NCBI RefSeq assembly: GCF_002954265.1
Contig: NZ_PPSL01000004.1
Location: 434,001 to 498,000 of the forward strand
Direction of reading: 5' to 3'
Length of the DNA: 64,000 nt
Source of the DNA: Flavipsychrobacter stenotrophus
GTDB lineage: Bacteria > Bacteroidota > Bacteroidia > Chitinophagales > Chitinophagaceae
Shown here: positions 43,498-52,611 of the stretch, one piece after another
Layout of the letters: each line of letters begins with the position of its first letter
How positions within the stretch are numbered: the stretch's first letter is position 1
Notes under the pieces: model-generated
The model's input: the letters and a program-made list of their open reading frames with translations, nothing else
The model's database searches: none
What the model was told of the DNA's origin: nothing
Translations under genes and position numbers: made by a program

Positions 43498-43923
43498 TTA
43501 TTCTCCCTTATTTTTTTCCTGTGCTTCGTGGTTATCGCCGCCAAGGCTGTAGTAGTTGTTTTCTTCATCCTCTTCGCCTAAGGCTTCGTTTTTGTCGTCA
43601 TCCTCACTTCCCGGTACGTCCAGATCGCTGCCCGACAGGTTGCCGGGAAGCGTTGCTTCATTGAGCGGATCTCCATCTTCATCGACATTATCTAAGATAG
43701 ACTGCTGTAAATTGGCAGCATCGGTAGTGTCCATATTATTTTCTGTGGCATCCAGTATTTGCAGGTCATCAGCAGATACATCTGCATCATTATCTGTTGC
43801 TGTAGGTGCATTAGGTGTAGCATCTCCGGCCTCTTCCTTTAGGGTTACTTTCCCGGCATTGTTAGTGATGTCTTCATTGGCAGGGTAGTGTGGATACCCG
43901 GGAAACTGTTCGTTCTTGTCCAT
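43498..43923 (-). CDS. Acidic hypothetical protein
   Basis: A 141-residue, very acidic, low-complexity protein (runs such as GSEDDDKNEALGEEDEENNYYSLGGD) without signal peptide, Cys or membrane segment. It looks disordered. No family is recognised. An AT-rich leader and ATG in context GTCCATGG (reverse) support the start. It may bind cations or basic proteins, but nothing in the sequence shows this. Confidence 0.6.
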   Translation of the reverse strand: MDKNEQFPGYPHYPANEDITNNAGKVTLKEEAGDATPNAPTATDNDADVSADDLQILDATENNMDTTDAANLQQSILDNVDEDGDPLNEATLPGNLSGSDLDVPGSEDDDKNEALGEEDEENNYYSLGGDNHEAQEKNKGE

Positions 43924-44032
43924 GGTGGTTTGTTTTTATGGAGTGTTACAAAATCGTGCCTAAAGAAATGGCTCAATAGCTTAATGGCTCAATGCAGTAA
44001 CATGAAATTTGCCGAATTGGGAGAGGTAATTA

Positions 44033-44419
44033 CTAAACATCAATAGAATCGAACTTAATGTGGTCGTACCTGCCACGTACATTCAGGAATTTCTTTCTGC
44101 CGTTTCTTAAATAAATGGTTCCGATTATAAAAAATGGCAATAACAAGGGTAAGGATGTAGTAAAGAAACCTAGAAAGGCAAGACTTGTGATGATGACCAG
44201 TATTATCAGCGGAATTCCCCACAGCAATTTTGTGCTTAAAGATGCCTTACGGGAACCGAATATTTCAATTGCCATTATTATCATACATACCATCTCAATG
44301 GCCGTGCCTGTCACAGAGCAATACAAACCACCTGGCCAGTGTTGTATTTTGAATAAAGCACCTACAATGAGAAAGGAAATGCCAATGTAGAATGTGCCAG
44401 GAACCACTCGGGTTTTCAT
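44033..44419 (-). CDS. Small membrane protein with GldL-like N-terminal motif
   Basis: A 128-residue protein with four membrane spans. The first span and loop read GISFLIVGALFKIQHWPGG, a motif typical of the N-terminus of GldL-type and related Bacteroidota membrane proteins. The protein lacks the long GldL periplasmic tail, so it is not GldL itself. It follows pyrB by 16 bp on the same strand, so it may be cotranscribed with it. Function unknown. Confidence 0.7.
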   Translation of the reverse strand: MKTRVVPGTFYIGISFLIVGALFKIQHWPGGLYCSVTGTAIEMVCMIIMAIEIFGSRKASLSTKLLWGIPLIILVIITSLAFLGFFTTSLPLLLPFFIIGTIYLRNGRKKFLNVRGRYDHIKFDSIDV

Positions 44420-44435
44420 AGTGTATCGTTTTGGT

Positions 44436-45368
44436 CTATTCGTTCATGTCTCTTTTCCCAGACAGCAGGTAGATGACTGCCATACGGATGGCTACACCAT
44501 TTTCAACCTGATTGAGGATGATGGATTGTTTGCTATCGGCAACATCACTGTTTATTTCCACGCCGCGGTTTATGGGGCCCGGGTGCATGATCACTATGTC
44601 TTTCTCCAGGCTATCGAGCATTTGCTTGTTTACGCCATAGTAGAGTGCATATTCGCGTAGGGTAGAGAAGAGCGGCTTGTGCTGGCGTTCCAGCTGTATA
44701 CGCAGCACGTTGGCTACATCACACCATTCCAAGGCCTTCTTCACGTTGTATTCCACCTTTACACCCAGTGATTCTATGTGTTTAGGTATCAGCGTGGGAG
44801 GGCCTGATACGACTACCTCGGCACCAAGTTTATTCAAACAGTATATATTGCTCAGTGCTACGCGGGAGTGCATGATATCACCCAATATGGCCACACGCTT
44901 ACCTTTTAAGTTGCCCAATTGTTCCCGCATAGAATAGGCATCCAGCAGGGCCTGTGTGGGGTGTTCATTTGTTCCATCGCCGGCATTTACTATGCTGGCA
45001 TCTATATGCTGAGCCAGAAACCATGGCGCTCCGCTGGCAGAGTGGCGCATCACCACCATATCTACCTTCATAGCCAGAATGTTATTGACCGTATCTATCA
45101 GCGTTTCTCCCTTGCTTACAGAAGAGCCAGATGCGGAGAAGTTGACTACATCGGCACCGAGGCGTTTTTCGGCCAATTCAAAAGAAAGACGCGTACGGGT
45201 AGAGTTTTCGAAAAATATGTTGGCAACGGTAGTATCCCGAAGGGTGGGTACTTTCTTAATAGGCCGCTGTAATACTTGTTTAAAATTATCAGCCGTCTGA
45301 AATATCTGTTCAATATCCTGAGCATTCAATTCTTTGATACCTAACAGATGTTTTACCGATAGCGCCAT
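44436..45368 (-). CDS. pyrB: Aspartate carbamoyltransferase catalytic subunit
   Basis: A 310-residue ATCase that makes carbamoyl-aspartate, the second step of pyrimidine synthesis. Present are the carbamoyl-phosphate loop ENSTRTRLSFE (54-64), the HPTQALLD motif, and the aspartate-site region VLRIQLERQ. Length is normal for the stand-alone catalytic chain; no pyrI regulatory subunit is adjacent. It follows pyrR by 88 bp. A terminator-like hairpin lies between them at 45436-45456. Confidence 0.96.
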   Translation of the reverse strand: MALSVKHLLGIKELNAQDIEQIFQTADNFKQVLQRPIKKVPTLRDTTVANIFFENSTRTRLSFELAEKRLGADVVNFSASGSSVSKGETLIDTVNNILAMKVDMVVMRHSASGAPWFLAQHIDASIVNAGDGTNEHPTQALLDAYSMREQLGNLKGKRVAILGDIMHSRVALSNIYCLNKLGAEVVVSGPPTLIPKHIESLGVKVEYNVKKALEWCDVANVLRIQLERQHKPLFSTLREYALYYGVNKQMLDSLEKDIVIMHPGPINRGVEINSDVADSKQSIILNQVENGVAIRMAVIYLLSGKRDMNE

Positions 45369-45435
45369 TTTTCTTTTTTTTCAGTTGTGGTGGTTGTCAG
45401 CTTTTTCCGATCAGCCACCGGTTATGCAATAAAAA

Positions 45436-45456
45436 AACAGGAATAAATATCCTGTT
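45436..45456 (-). terminator. Terminator-like hairpin between pyrR and pyrB
   Basis: On the - strand, AACAGGA-tatttat-TCCTGTT is followed by T7, directly after the pyrR stop and 67 bases before the pyrB ATG. It has the form of a Rho-independent terminator in an intercistronic position. No PyrR-type binding loop or alternative antiterminator stem is evident, so whether it is a constitutive attenuator cannot be said. Confidence 0.7.
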
Positions 45457-46002
45457 CTACTTAATTTCAGTATTCTTTTCAATCAATACCACTTCATCTT
45501 TACCATCTTTTTCATCCCAGTATACTTTCACTTTCTGGGTAAGAATAGTATCAACGGAATAGCCTACATAGTCGGGCTGTACCGGTAATTCTCTGCTGAA
45601 ACGCCTGTCTATAAGTGTGAGCAGCTCTACTTTCTTGGGGCGGCCAAAGTCTATCAGCGCATCCATAGCCGAGCGTATGGTACGGCCGGTGTAGAGCACA
45701 TCATCGATGAGGATTACGTTCTTATCTTCTATGCTGAAGGAAATATCGGTATGAGATGGCACCTGAATATTAGTCGTGTGCACATCATCGCGGTAAAAGG
45801 TGATGTCGAGCAGGCCGTAATTAATATTGTTATTGCCACTGATCTTTTTTACCAGCCTGGCAATGCGGTCGGAAAGGTAAATGCCCCTGGGTTGAATGCC
45901 TATCAGCACGGTGTCAGCAAAAGACAGGTGGTTCTCTACCAACTGGTGTGCCAACCGCTGCAGCGTGATATTCATATGGGTACTGGATAGCAGGGTCTTC
46001 AA
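45457..46002 (-). CDS. pyrR: PyrR pyrimidine operon regulator/uracil phosphoribosyltransferase
   Basis: A 181-residue phosphoribosyltransferase-fold protein. The PRPP loop VILIDDVLYTGRTIRSAMDAL is at about 106-126, IGIQPRGIYLSDRIARL at about 35-51, and the C-terminal VGYSVDTILTQKVKVYW. In Bacillus, PyrR binds pyr mRNA and controls attenuation. The start is uncertain: TTG 46002 gives the N-terminal family residues, while ATG 45975 would shorten it by nine. It stands first of the pyrR-pyrB pair. Confidence 0.9.
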   Translation of the reverse strand: MKTLLSSTHMNITLQRLAHQLVENHLSFADTVLIGIQPRGIYLSDRIARLVKKISGNNNINYGLLDITFYRDDVHTTNIQVPSHTDISFSIEDKNVILIDDVLYTGRTIRSAMDALIDFGRPKKVELLTLIDRRFSRELPVQPDYVGYSVDTILTQKVKVYWDEKDGKDEVVLIEKNTEIK

Positions 46003-46132
46003 TGATTGCTGGTTTTAGGGTCAAAATTAAAAATCTCAGCGGGATTATTCTGAATTATTTTTTGAAAAATGTTTTTTGCTACTTTACAAAATAGGATAAA
46101 GTGGTACTTTCGCGGCGTGAAATGAGTGAGTT

Positions 46133-46570
46133 ATGAATAGTTCTGCCATGCCGGTACAAAATATAAATGATTTTTTTGAAATATATGCTAATGCTCTTGT
46201 GCAGCACAACACAAAAGGCATGGCCTACCTGCATCATGTTCCGTGTACTATGCTATCGGACGATGCTACAACGATATTTAGTGATGCCAGTAAGCTAGAG
46301 GGCTTCTTTAACCAGGGAATGTCTTTTTACAGGCAATTTGGTATTACCCATGTGCGCTCGGATGTGTGGAGCTCGCAGCAACTCACAGATAGAATTTGCA
46401 AGGTGAAGGTGTTGTGGCAGTATATGGACGCGTTCAAGCAGCCTATATACAACTGCGATTATCACTATGTAATGAAGCTGGATAAGTACAATACTTGGAA
46501 GATCATTCTCTCTGTATCGGTAAATGAGAAGGAAAGAATGGAAGAGTGGAAGAGCAAGAGCGAAGGTTAA
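46133..46570 (+). CDS. NTF2-like (SnoaL-type) hypothetical protein
   Basis: A 145-residue soluble protein with an NTF2/SnoaL-like pattern: an N-terminal helix INDFFEIYANALVQHN, YLHHVPCTMLSDD, the long helix SDASKLEGFFNQGMSFYRQF, then antiparallel strands ICKVKVLWQYMD and DYHYVMKLDKYNTWKIILSVSV. Such domains often bind small molecules or form dimers. No conserved catalytic residues stand out. A TACTTTCG box at 46105-46112 could be its -7 element. Confidence 0.65.
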   Translation: MNSSAMPVQNINDFFEIYANALVQHNTKGMAYLHHVPCTMLSDDATTIFSDASKLEGFFNQGMSFYRQFGITHVRSDVWSSQQLTDRICKVKVLWQYMDAFKQPIYNCDYHYVMKLDKYNTWKIILSVSVNEKERMEEWKSKSEG

Positions 46571-46768
46571 GTTGAGAGCGGGTCTGGGAGCGGAGAGCGG
46601 CTGCCGTGACATAGAGCGTGTGGCCGTATGTGGAAGCAGTGTAGTAATATACAAAACGAATACGCCCCGATGATCCGGCCGGGAGACCAGCAACCGCTAA
46701 GACGTAGTCAGTGACTACTTCTGCCATCAAGAATGTTTTAAGTTTGTTTGATAAAATATTAAAAAACC
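46571..46768. other. Spacer with repeated word and palindrome
   Basis: The reverse complement of the GTATTCGTTTTGTAT word occurs at about 46650-46664, and a GTAGTCA-g-TGACTAC palindrome at 46704-46718. The rest is unremarkable. No gene is supported, although weak ORFs exist on both strands. Confidence 0.35.
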
Positions 46769-47149
46769 ATGCTGAATAAGCGCACAAGTTCGTTCCAGGT
46801 GTGGGTGTATATAGCCTACGGGTTCTACTTCCTGGTGGGGCTTGCCTGGTTTTTAATGAGCCTGCTGAAGGGCGGGCGTTTTAACATTTACCCGGTCTTT
46901 ATCATGGCTATTTTCGGGGTGCAGTATTACTACAAGCACCTTATAACCAACCTGGTACTTGGATTGCTGTCCTTGTTGTTATCTGTTTATTCTCTTCTTG
47001 AAGCGGTTAATCTCGCAGCCTATTACGCCAAGTTACGTCCACTTGAAATGGCGGACAGGCTATTGATCGCTTTGCCTGTAGTAGGCATCGTAATGTCCGG
47101 AATCCTGGTGTTCAGCTACATAAAGTTGAATCTGGACAGGAAGCTGTAA
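46769..47149 (+). CDS. Small four-span membrane protein
   Basis: A 126-residue protein with three or four membrane spans (VWVYIAYGFYFLVGLAWFLM, YPVFIMAIFGVQYYY, LVLGLLSLLLSVYSLLEAV, LIALPVVGIVMSGILVFSYI) and positive ends. It is too short and lacks the features of MreD, despite standing upstream of mrdA-rodA. A 185-bp gap to mrdA makes cotranscription doubtful. Unrecognised family. Confidence 0.6.
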   Translation: MLNKRTSSFQVWVYIAYGFYFLVGLAWFLMSLLKGGRFNIYPVFIMAIFGVQYYYKHLITNLVLGLLSLLLSVYSLLEAVNLAAYYAKLRPLEMADRLLIALPVVGIVMSGILVFSYIKLNLDRKL

Positions 47150-47334
47150 TGGTGGACAACCCGTTTTTATCCTTTCAATTTCTTGCTTCCAAATGCATAT
47201 TTGTACTAATTTGTTTTAGTTAATAAGTGTGTGAGTAAATAATTGGGTTTTGTATTAAAATTACCTTTTGCAATGCTGTTTTATTAATAGCTTTGTAATG
47301 AATTTTCCCCCTACTTTTTAAATAGTAAAATTAT

Positions 47335-49350
47335 ATGTCTTCAGCGGCAAACCCGCGTCAATATATTATTCAGATAATATTCCTTGGCGTGGCCTCGGTG
47401 ATATTATTGCGCTTGTTCTTTTTGCAGAATTTCGAGTCGAAGTATAAGGTCATGGCCAATGATATTGCCATCTATAAAAAGGTGGTGTATCCTCCCCGTG
47501 GTGTTATATATGACCGCAAGGGCAAGGTAATGCTCTCTAATACTACTATCTATGATCTGATGGTGACGCCGAGGAATATGAAGAACTTTGATACCGCACA
47601 GTTTTGTGTGGCTATGGGTCTTGATCTGCCGGGCTTTCTGAAGATAATGAAAGGTGTGCAGACACGTAATATCGATGTTCGCCAGAGTACATTTATGGAG
47701 CAGCTGAGTCCGGAACAGACGGCAAGGTTCCAGGAGAATGCATTTTCATTCCAGGGATTTGAGTTGGTAGAGCGTAACATACGTGAATACAAAAATGCTA
47801 CAGCAGGTATAGTGCTTGGTTATATAGGCGAGGTGTCGCTGGATATGCTGAAGAAAGATCGCTATGCATCTTACCGACAGGGTGACTATACCGGGTTGAG
47901 CGGGTTAGAATTGCAGTATGAGGAGGCTCTTCGCGGACAGCGAGGGGTACACTTTATGGAAAGAGACAAGTTCAATCGTCCGAAGGACCCTTACCGCAAT
48001 GGTGCGCTCGATACCATGGAAATTTCCGGTAAATCTCTGGAACTATATATGGATGCCGATCTGCAATCTTATGCAGAGAAGCTGATGCAAAACAAAGTGG
48101 GCAGTGTAGTGGCAATAGATCCGCAAACAGGTGGCATTCTTACCATGGTAAGTAGCCCTTGTTATGACCCTAATTTATTGCGAGGAAGAGACAGAGCTAA
48201 GAATTACGGCGCACTTTATCGCGAAGCAACAAGGCCTCTGTTCAACCGTGCCACCCAGGCAGCCTATCCTCCGGGTTCTACTATTAAACCTATGACTGGG
48301 CTTGTGGCATTGAGTGTAGGCGCTATTACGCCTTCATTTGGGTTGGGCTGCTTCGGTTCGTATAACTATTGTGGCAGACCTATTGCCTGTGAGCACCATG
48401 ATGCGGGCCACGCGGCAAACTTCCGTCTTGCTTTGGCGCACTCCTGCAACTCTTATTTCAGTCATATCTTCAGGATGACCATCGACTACAAGGGCTTTGG
48501 TAGCGTGAAGGTGGGTCTACAAAAGTGGCACGATTACTTCTCTGCCTGCGGTTTCGGTCGCCAGTCGGGTATAGATCTGCCATTTGAGGGTAAGGGATTG
48601 CTGCCCGATACCACTACCTATAACAAAATGTATCGCGGCGTTTGGAACTCCTGCACAGTGGTATTTGTGGGTATGGGACAGGGCGAGTTGGCGTTGACGC
48701 CACTACAGATGGCTAATAGTATGGCTATTATTGCCAATAAGGGTTTTTACTACATACCGCACTTTGTAAAGTCTATAGGCAAAAACGAAAACGATCCGCA
48801 ACTTAAAAAATACCGCGAAAGAAAGACAGTGTTGAATATCCCCGATTCTTCATTTAGTGTGGTGCAACAGGCCATGCAGGATGTGGTAGAAAGCGGTACG
48901 GCCATAGGTGCAAAAGTAGATGGTGTTACTGTATGTGCTAAGACAGGTACGGCGGAAAATAAGGCGATAGTAAATGGCGCGGTGATCAAAATGGCCAATC
49001 ACTCTATGTTTGTGGCATTTGCTCCAAGAGAGCATCCCAGGATAGCAATAGCGGTGGCAGTAGAAAATTCGGGATTTGGTGCTACGTGGGCAGCCCCTAT
49101 TGCCAGCTTATTAATAGAAAAATACCTTAAGGATAGTGTGTCGGTAAAGAGAAAGGCAGTTGAAGACAAGATGTTTAATGCCAAGCTGATCAATAAATAT
49201 GTATACACTATCGATTCGGCAATAAGGTTAAGGGATGCGAACAATTACGCGGCAAGAGTGGAACGGAAGAGAGCCGCGGAAAGCATGAAGAGAGCGCAGG
49301 ATTCCTTAATGTTTGTAAGGTGGATGGAAAGAAGAGGAAGAAAAAAATAA
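47335..49350 (+). CDS. mrdA: Penicillin-binding protein 2 (elongation transpeptidase)
   Basis: A 671-residue class B PBP of the elongasome that cross-links side-wall peptidoglycan. Features are an N-terminal membrane anchor (about 10-28), the dimerisation region with VVYPPRGVIYDRKG (about 50-63), the transpeptidase SxxK motif PPGSTIKP with S315 and K318, the SCN motif (HSCNSY) and KTGTAE. The C-terminal coiled, basic tail (RKRAAESMKRAQDSLMFVRWMERRGRKK) is longer than in many PBP2s. rodA follows 25 bp downstream, the standard pairing. Confidence 0.96.
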   Translation: MSSAANPRQYIIQIIFLGVASVILLRLFFLQNFESKYKVMANDIAIYKKVVYPPRGVIYDRKGKVMLSNTTIYDLMVTPRNMKNFDTAQFCVAMGLDLPGFLKIMKGVQTRNIDVRQSTFMEQLSPEQTARFQENAFSFQGFELVERNIREYKNATAGIVLGYIGEVSLDMLKKDRYASYRQGDYTGLSGLELQYEEALRGQRGVHFMERDKFNRPKDPYRNGALDTMEISGKSLELYMDADLQSYAEKLMQNKVGSVVAIDPQTGGILTMVSSPCYDPNLLRGRDRAKNYGALYREATRPLFNRATQAAYPPGSTIKPMTGLVALSVGAITPSFGLGCFGSYNYCGRPIACEHHDAGHAANFRLALAHSCNSYFSHIFRMTIDYKGFGSVKVGLQKWHDYFSACGFGRQSGIDLPFEGKGLLPDTTTYNKMYRGVWNSCTVVFVGMGQGELALTPLQMANSMAIIANKGFYYIPHFVKSIGKNENDPQLKKYRERKTVLNIPDSSFSVVQQAMQDVVESGTAIGAKVDGVTVCAKTGTAENKAIVNGAVIKMANHSMFVAFAPREHPRIAIAVAVENSGFGATWAAPIASLLIEKYLKDSVSVKRKAVEDKMFNAKLINKYVYTIDSAIRLRDANNYAARVERKRAAESMKRAQDSLMFVRWMERRGRKK

Positions 49351-49375
49351 TAGAACAAGGTCAGGTTTTTATAAT

Positions 49376-50698
49376 ATGAGTCCAGTAAGAAAATCGTTGT
49401 TTTACCGTATTGATGGCGTGATGATCATGCTGTATGTGATCCTTGTGATAATAGGATTGCTTGCTGTGTTTTCCGTTGAGCACCGTAGTACCGACCTTAC
49501 CATATTTATTGCTAACAAGAACTATTCAAAGCAGGTGATCTGGTTTGGATACTCTTTGTTTTTAGGGTTCCTTATATTACTTACTGATAGTAAGTTCTTT
49601 GCGTCCACAGCATTCCTTGGCTATACCGTAGGGGTTGTTGTGCTCATTCTAACCATATTTATTGGGGTCGATGTGAAGGGTTCCCATTCTTGGCTGGGGG
49701 TAGGCAGTTTCAGGTTTCAACCTGGTGAGGTATGTAAAATTTTTACCTCGTTGGCGCTGGCTAAATTTCTCTCTTTGCCAGAGACGAATTTTAAAACGTT
49801 AAAACACCGGTTGCTGGGTGTGGCGCTGGCCATGGGGCCTGCAGTTATCATCCTGCTACAAAATGAAGCCGGTCTTGCATTGGTTTACTTCTGTTTCTTG
49901 TTGGTGATGTATAGAGAAGGCTTGCCCAATGCAGTGCTTGTATTAGGCTTCTCACTTATTGCCCTGGTGCTGGGCACGTTGCTGGTCGATCGTAAGGTGT
50001 TCTTTATCATTCTTACTGTGCTTGCGCTGATCACTGCTTACTTGATGCGCTCTGCATTACGCCGCCGTATGGAACCAAGAATAATACTCATAAGCATATG
50101 GGCGGTGTGTATCCTCTTTTCGCAGCTGGCAGTACCAATGGTTTTCAAGCACGGTTTGAAGCAACACCAGATAGATCGTATCTACTCTATGCTGGGTAAG
50201 GAAGTACCTGTAGAATACAATAAGAATGCCGAGGAAGGTGATGAGAAAAAGGTAAACGCTTCGGAGTATAATGTACTACAGTCTAAGATAGCTATCGGTT
50301 CGGGTGGATTTACCGGCAAAGGATTTTTGAACGGCACATCTACTAAAAATCAGTTTGTACCCGAGCAAAATACCGACTTTATATTCACCGCAGTTGCGGA
50401 GCAATTTGGCTTTTTAGGGAGCTTCTTTCTCATAGGTATCTATGTGTCATTGATGCTGAGGATCATATTTGTGGCCGAGCGCCAGCGCTCGGCATTTACC
50501 CGTATATATGCCTACTGTGTAGCGTCAATATTGTTCTTCCACTTTGCTATCAACATATCTATGACCATCGGCCTGGCACCGGTAATTGGCATCACACTGC
50601 CGTTCCTCAGTTATGGTGGCTCATCTTTACTCTCTTTTAGTATCCTTATTTTCATACTCGTGCGACTCGATGCCGACCGGCAGGCGATGATAAGATAA
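49376..50698 (+). CDS. rodA: RodA peptidoglycan glycosyltransferase (SEDS)
   Basis: A 440-residue SEDS-family membrane protein with about ten spans. It carries the family motifs: GVDVKGSHSWLGVGSFRFQPGEVCKI early, EAGLALVYF, the large periplasmic loop, and the C-terminal FIFTAVAEQFGFLGS and LPFLSYGGSSLLS. RodA polymerises glycan strands in the elongasome with PBP2. The conserved Trp/Arg-bearing loop between spans is present. The stop overlaps the left arm of the large inverted repeat at 50697-50873. Confidence 0.95.
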   Translation: MSPVRKSLFYRIDGVMIMLYVILVIIGLLAVFSVEHRSTDLTIFIANKNYSKQVIWFGYSLFLGFLILLTDSKFFASTAFLGYTVGVVVLILTIFIGVDVKGSHSWLGVGSFRFQPGEVCKIFTSLALAKFLSLPETNFKTLKHRLLGVALAMGPAVIILLQNEAGLALVYFCFLLVMYREGLPNAVLVLGFSLIALVLGTLLVDRKVFFIILTVLALITAYLMRSALRRRMEPRIILISIWAVCILFSQLAVPMVFKHGLKQHQIDRIYSMLGKEVPVEYNKNAEEGDEKKVNASEYNVLQSKIAIGSGGFTGKGFLNGTSTKNQFVPEQNTDFIFTAVAEQFGFLGSFFLIGIYVSLMLRIIFVAERQRSAFTRIYAYCVASILFFHFAINISMTIGLAPVIGITLPFLSYGGSSLLSFSILIFILVRLDADRQAMIR

Positions 50699-50873
50699 GT
50701 CAAAAGTTAAAAGTGAAAAGCAAAAAGTATGGGCTTGTAAGATATTCGATAACATTCTTCATTAAGAAGCCCGCTTATATTACACAGATATTTTGTAAAC
50801 ATTTACATTTTCAGGTTTTGACTTTTGCATTACTATCACGCACTTTTTGGTTTTGACTTTTAACTTTTAACTT
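50697..50873. repeat. Large inverted repeat of GTCAAAAGTTAAAA words
   Basis: Left arm (50697-50728) and right arm (50842-50873) are 32-bp inverted copies with three mismatches, built from AAGTCAAAAGTTAAAAGT / ACTTTTAACTTTTGACTT-like words and enclosing about 113 bases. The word AAGTCAAAAGTTAAAA also occurs near 281. The right arm ends two bases before the ATG of the MBL gene, so transcripts from rodA would form a long hairpin just upstream of it. Confidence 0.6.
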
Positions 50874-50875
50874 AA

Positions 50876-51622
50876 ATGGCTACAATTTTCCCATTATCCG
50901 AAGGGCATTTTACAATAGGGCGCGATAAACAGTTCATTCCTTTTGATCTGGAGAATGATATCTTGAATGAACGCCCTACAGGGTCATTGTTGGTTGAAGT
51001 GCAGCCTTTCCTGGTAATTACCGACAAAGATGTAATAGTGCTGGATACGGGTCTGGGTTTTAAAAACAGCAAGGGTACACTAATGATACATGAGAACCTG
51101 TATGCCCGTGGATACGGCCCCGGTGATGTTACTAAAGTGCTGCTCTCTCACCTGCACAAAGACCATGCAGGTTGTATGACCTACAAAGATGAACAAGGCA
51201 ACAATGTGCCTACCTTCCCCGATGCCGACTACTACATTTATAGCCCCGAAGCCAACTTCGCGATAAAGACAGGTACACCATCTTATTATCCGCAGGATAT
51301 AGAGCCAATAATGACCACCGACAGGGTGAAATGGCTGGAAGGGGAAACCGGTATGATAGATGGTTACATTTCTTTCCGACACTCAGGTGGGCATTGTCCC
51401 GAGCATATAGTGTACATTATTGATGATGGTACTGACAAGGTATTTTTTGGTGGAGATGAAGCGCCACAGTTAAAGCAGATGAAAATGAAGTACGTGGCCA
51501 AGTATGACTACGATGGCAAAAGAGCAATGATGCTGCGCGAAGAATATGCGGAAGAGGGCAGAAGAGAAGGCTGGCAGTTCTTATTCTACCATGATGTGAA
51601 GACGCCTGTTGCAAAACTGTAG
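50876..51622 (+). CDS. Metallo-beta-lactamase-fold hydrolase
   Basis: A 248-residue MBL-fold enzyme with the metal motif LSHLHKDHAG (H92, H94, D96, H97), GGHCPEHIVY with the next His, and GGDEAPQ with the bridging Asp. The fold and length are those of lactonase-like or phosphodiesterase-like hydrolases; sequence alone does not choose a substrate. The ATG lies directly after the inverted repeat right arm, with almost no leader of its own. A bidirectional terminator follows. Confidence 0.9.
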   Translation: MATIFPLSEGHFTIGRDKQFIPFDLENDILNERPTGSLLVEVQPFLVITDKDVIVLDTGLGFKNSKGTLMIHENLYARGYGPGDVTKVLLSHLHKDHAGCMTYKDEQGNNVPTFPDADYYIYSPEANFAIKTGTPSYYPQDIEPIMTTDRVKWLEGETGMIDGYISFRHSGGHCPEHIVYIIDDGTDKVFFGGDEAPQLKQMKMKYVAKYDYDGKRAMMLREEYAEEGRREGWQFLFYHDVKTPVAKL

Positions 51623-51652
51623 TGCGCGTTGAATAGACCGAAATACAAAACT

Positions 51653-51684
51653 AAAAGCGGCAATCCTTATGGATCGCCGCTTTT
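51653..51684. terminator. Bidirectional terminator after the MBL gene
   Basis: AAAAGCGGC-a-ATCC / GGAT-c-GCCGCTTTT forms a long stem with one A-C mismatch and a 4-base loop, with A and T runs on both sides. It serves the MBL gene (+) and the convergent phosphatase gene (-). Confidence 0.85.
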
Positions 51685-51707
51685 ATATTTTGTTGAATGT
51701 TCTATTA

Positions 51708-52547
51708 TTAATACTTCTTCAATGCTCTTACCCTTATAGCGTAAATACTATCAAGGCTAATGCTTTTTACTTCGGGATGTGCTTTGCGGTAGTCCATGTA
51801 TAGTGCATTTTCCCAATCGCCATAGGTAGCATTAGGGAATACAATATAGCGGTCTCCCCATGCCATACGCAGACTGTCCGCTGCATGCTGGCGCACGTTC
51901 TCTGGTGCTTTATCAAATGCGGCATCCATATCTACAAGATTATCGCCCAATAGTGCTACTATCTTGTAGTTCTTCGCTATCTCTCTGCGGCGTTCTTCCT
52001 TGCTGCTGGTGGTTGTCTTTAGTTTAAAATGGTCTTCGCTTACCTGCGGAAAGCCCAGCCTTTTCATTTTTTCCATGGTCTTGGCCAGTGCCGCATTGCT
52101 ACGGTTGGAAACATAGAATATGGTTACGCCCTTTTTCTCGGCATACTTAAAGAAGGTAACACTGCCCGGTACGGAATCTGCAACGGCATCATTGCACCAC
52201 TTGTTCCATGAATCATCGGTATATCCATGCCCTTCCTCAAAACACCTTACCGCATAGCCACTGTTGTCAACAGCGGTTTCATCAAGATCAGTGATCACTG
52301 CCAGTTTTATATTCTTCTTCTTGCCCTTTGCTGCATCGTCTATTTTGTGCATGGCAATATTATAAGCCTGAAAGCAGAGTGCCCTGTATTCTGCAGCGCG
52401 CTGCTGGTAGATAACACCCATTACATTTTGTTCTACGGGCGCAGGTTTTACCATTTCAGATATAGCATGGCTAATGGGTTTAAACCCCACGATTGCTATA
52501 ATAGAGAGGCCTGCAATGAAGGCGGTAATAGATATGCGTTTGCTCAT
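51708..52547 (-). CDS. 5'-nucleotidase, lipoprotein e(P4)-type HAD acid phosphatase
   Basis: A 279-residue exported phosphatase of the class C acid phosphatase (e(P4)) family. An N-terminal hydrophobic segment (about 8-22) without a lipobox Cys suggests a signal anchor or signal peptide. Catalytic DLDET (D87, D89) is followed by SWNKWC, VTIFYVSNRS, and the C-terminal acidic loop LLGDNLVDMDAAF. Such enzymes dephosphorylate nucleotides outside the cytoplasm for nucleoside uptake. The family's usual N-terminal lipid Cys is absent. Confidence 0.92.
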   Translation of the reverse strand: MSKRISITAFIAGLSIIAIVGFKPISHAISEMVKPAPVEQNVMGVIYQQRAAEYRALCFQAYNIAMHKIDDAAKGKKKNIKLAVITDLDETAVDNSGYAVRCFEEGHGYTDDSWNKWCNDAVADSVPGSVTFFKYAEKKGVTIFYVSNRSNAALAKTMEKMKRLGFPQVSEDHFKLKTTTSSKEERRREIAKNYKIVALLGDNLVDMDAAFDKAPENVRQHAADSLRMAWGDRYIVFPNATYGDWENALYMDYRKAHPEVKSISLDSIYAIRVRALKKY

Positions 52548-52611
52548 GTGGTGTAAAATTATAAAACTTATTGCTGTTTCAGATCGTCGTGTTTTATGAA
52601 GATGTTATGTT

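Noticed and set aside
45369-45435. PyrR-binding attenuator loop before pyrB
   Set aside because: No PyrR-type binding loop or alternative antiterminator pairing could be found; only the plain hairpin is supported.
46769-47149. mreD upstream of mrdA-rodA
   Set aside because: The protein is shorter than MreD, lacks its motifs and is separated from mrdA by 185 bp.
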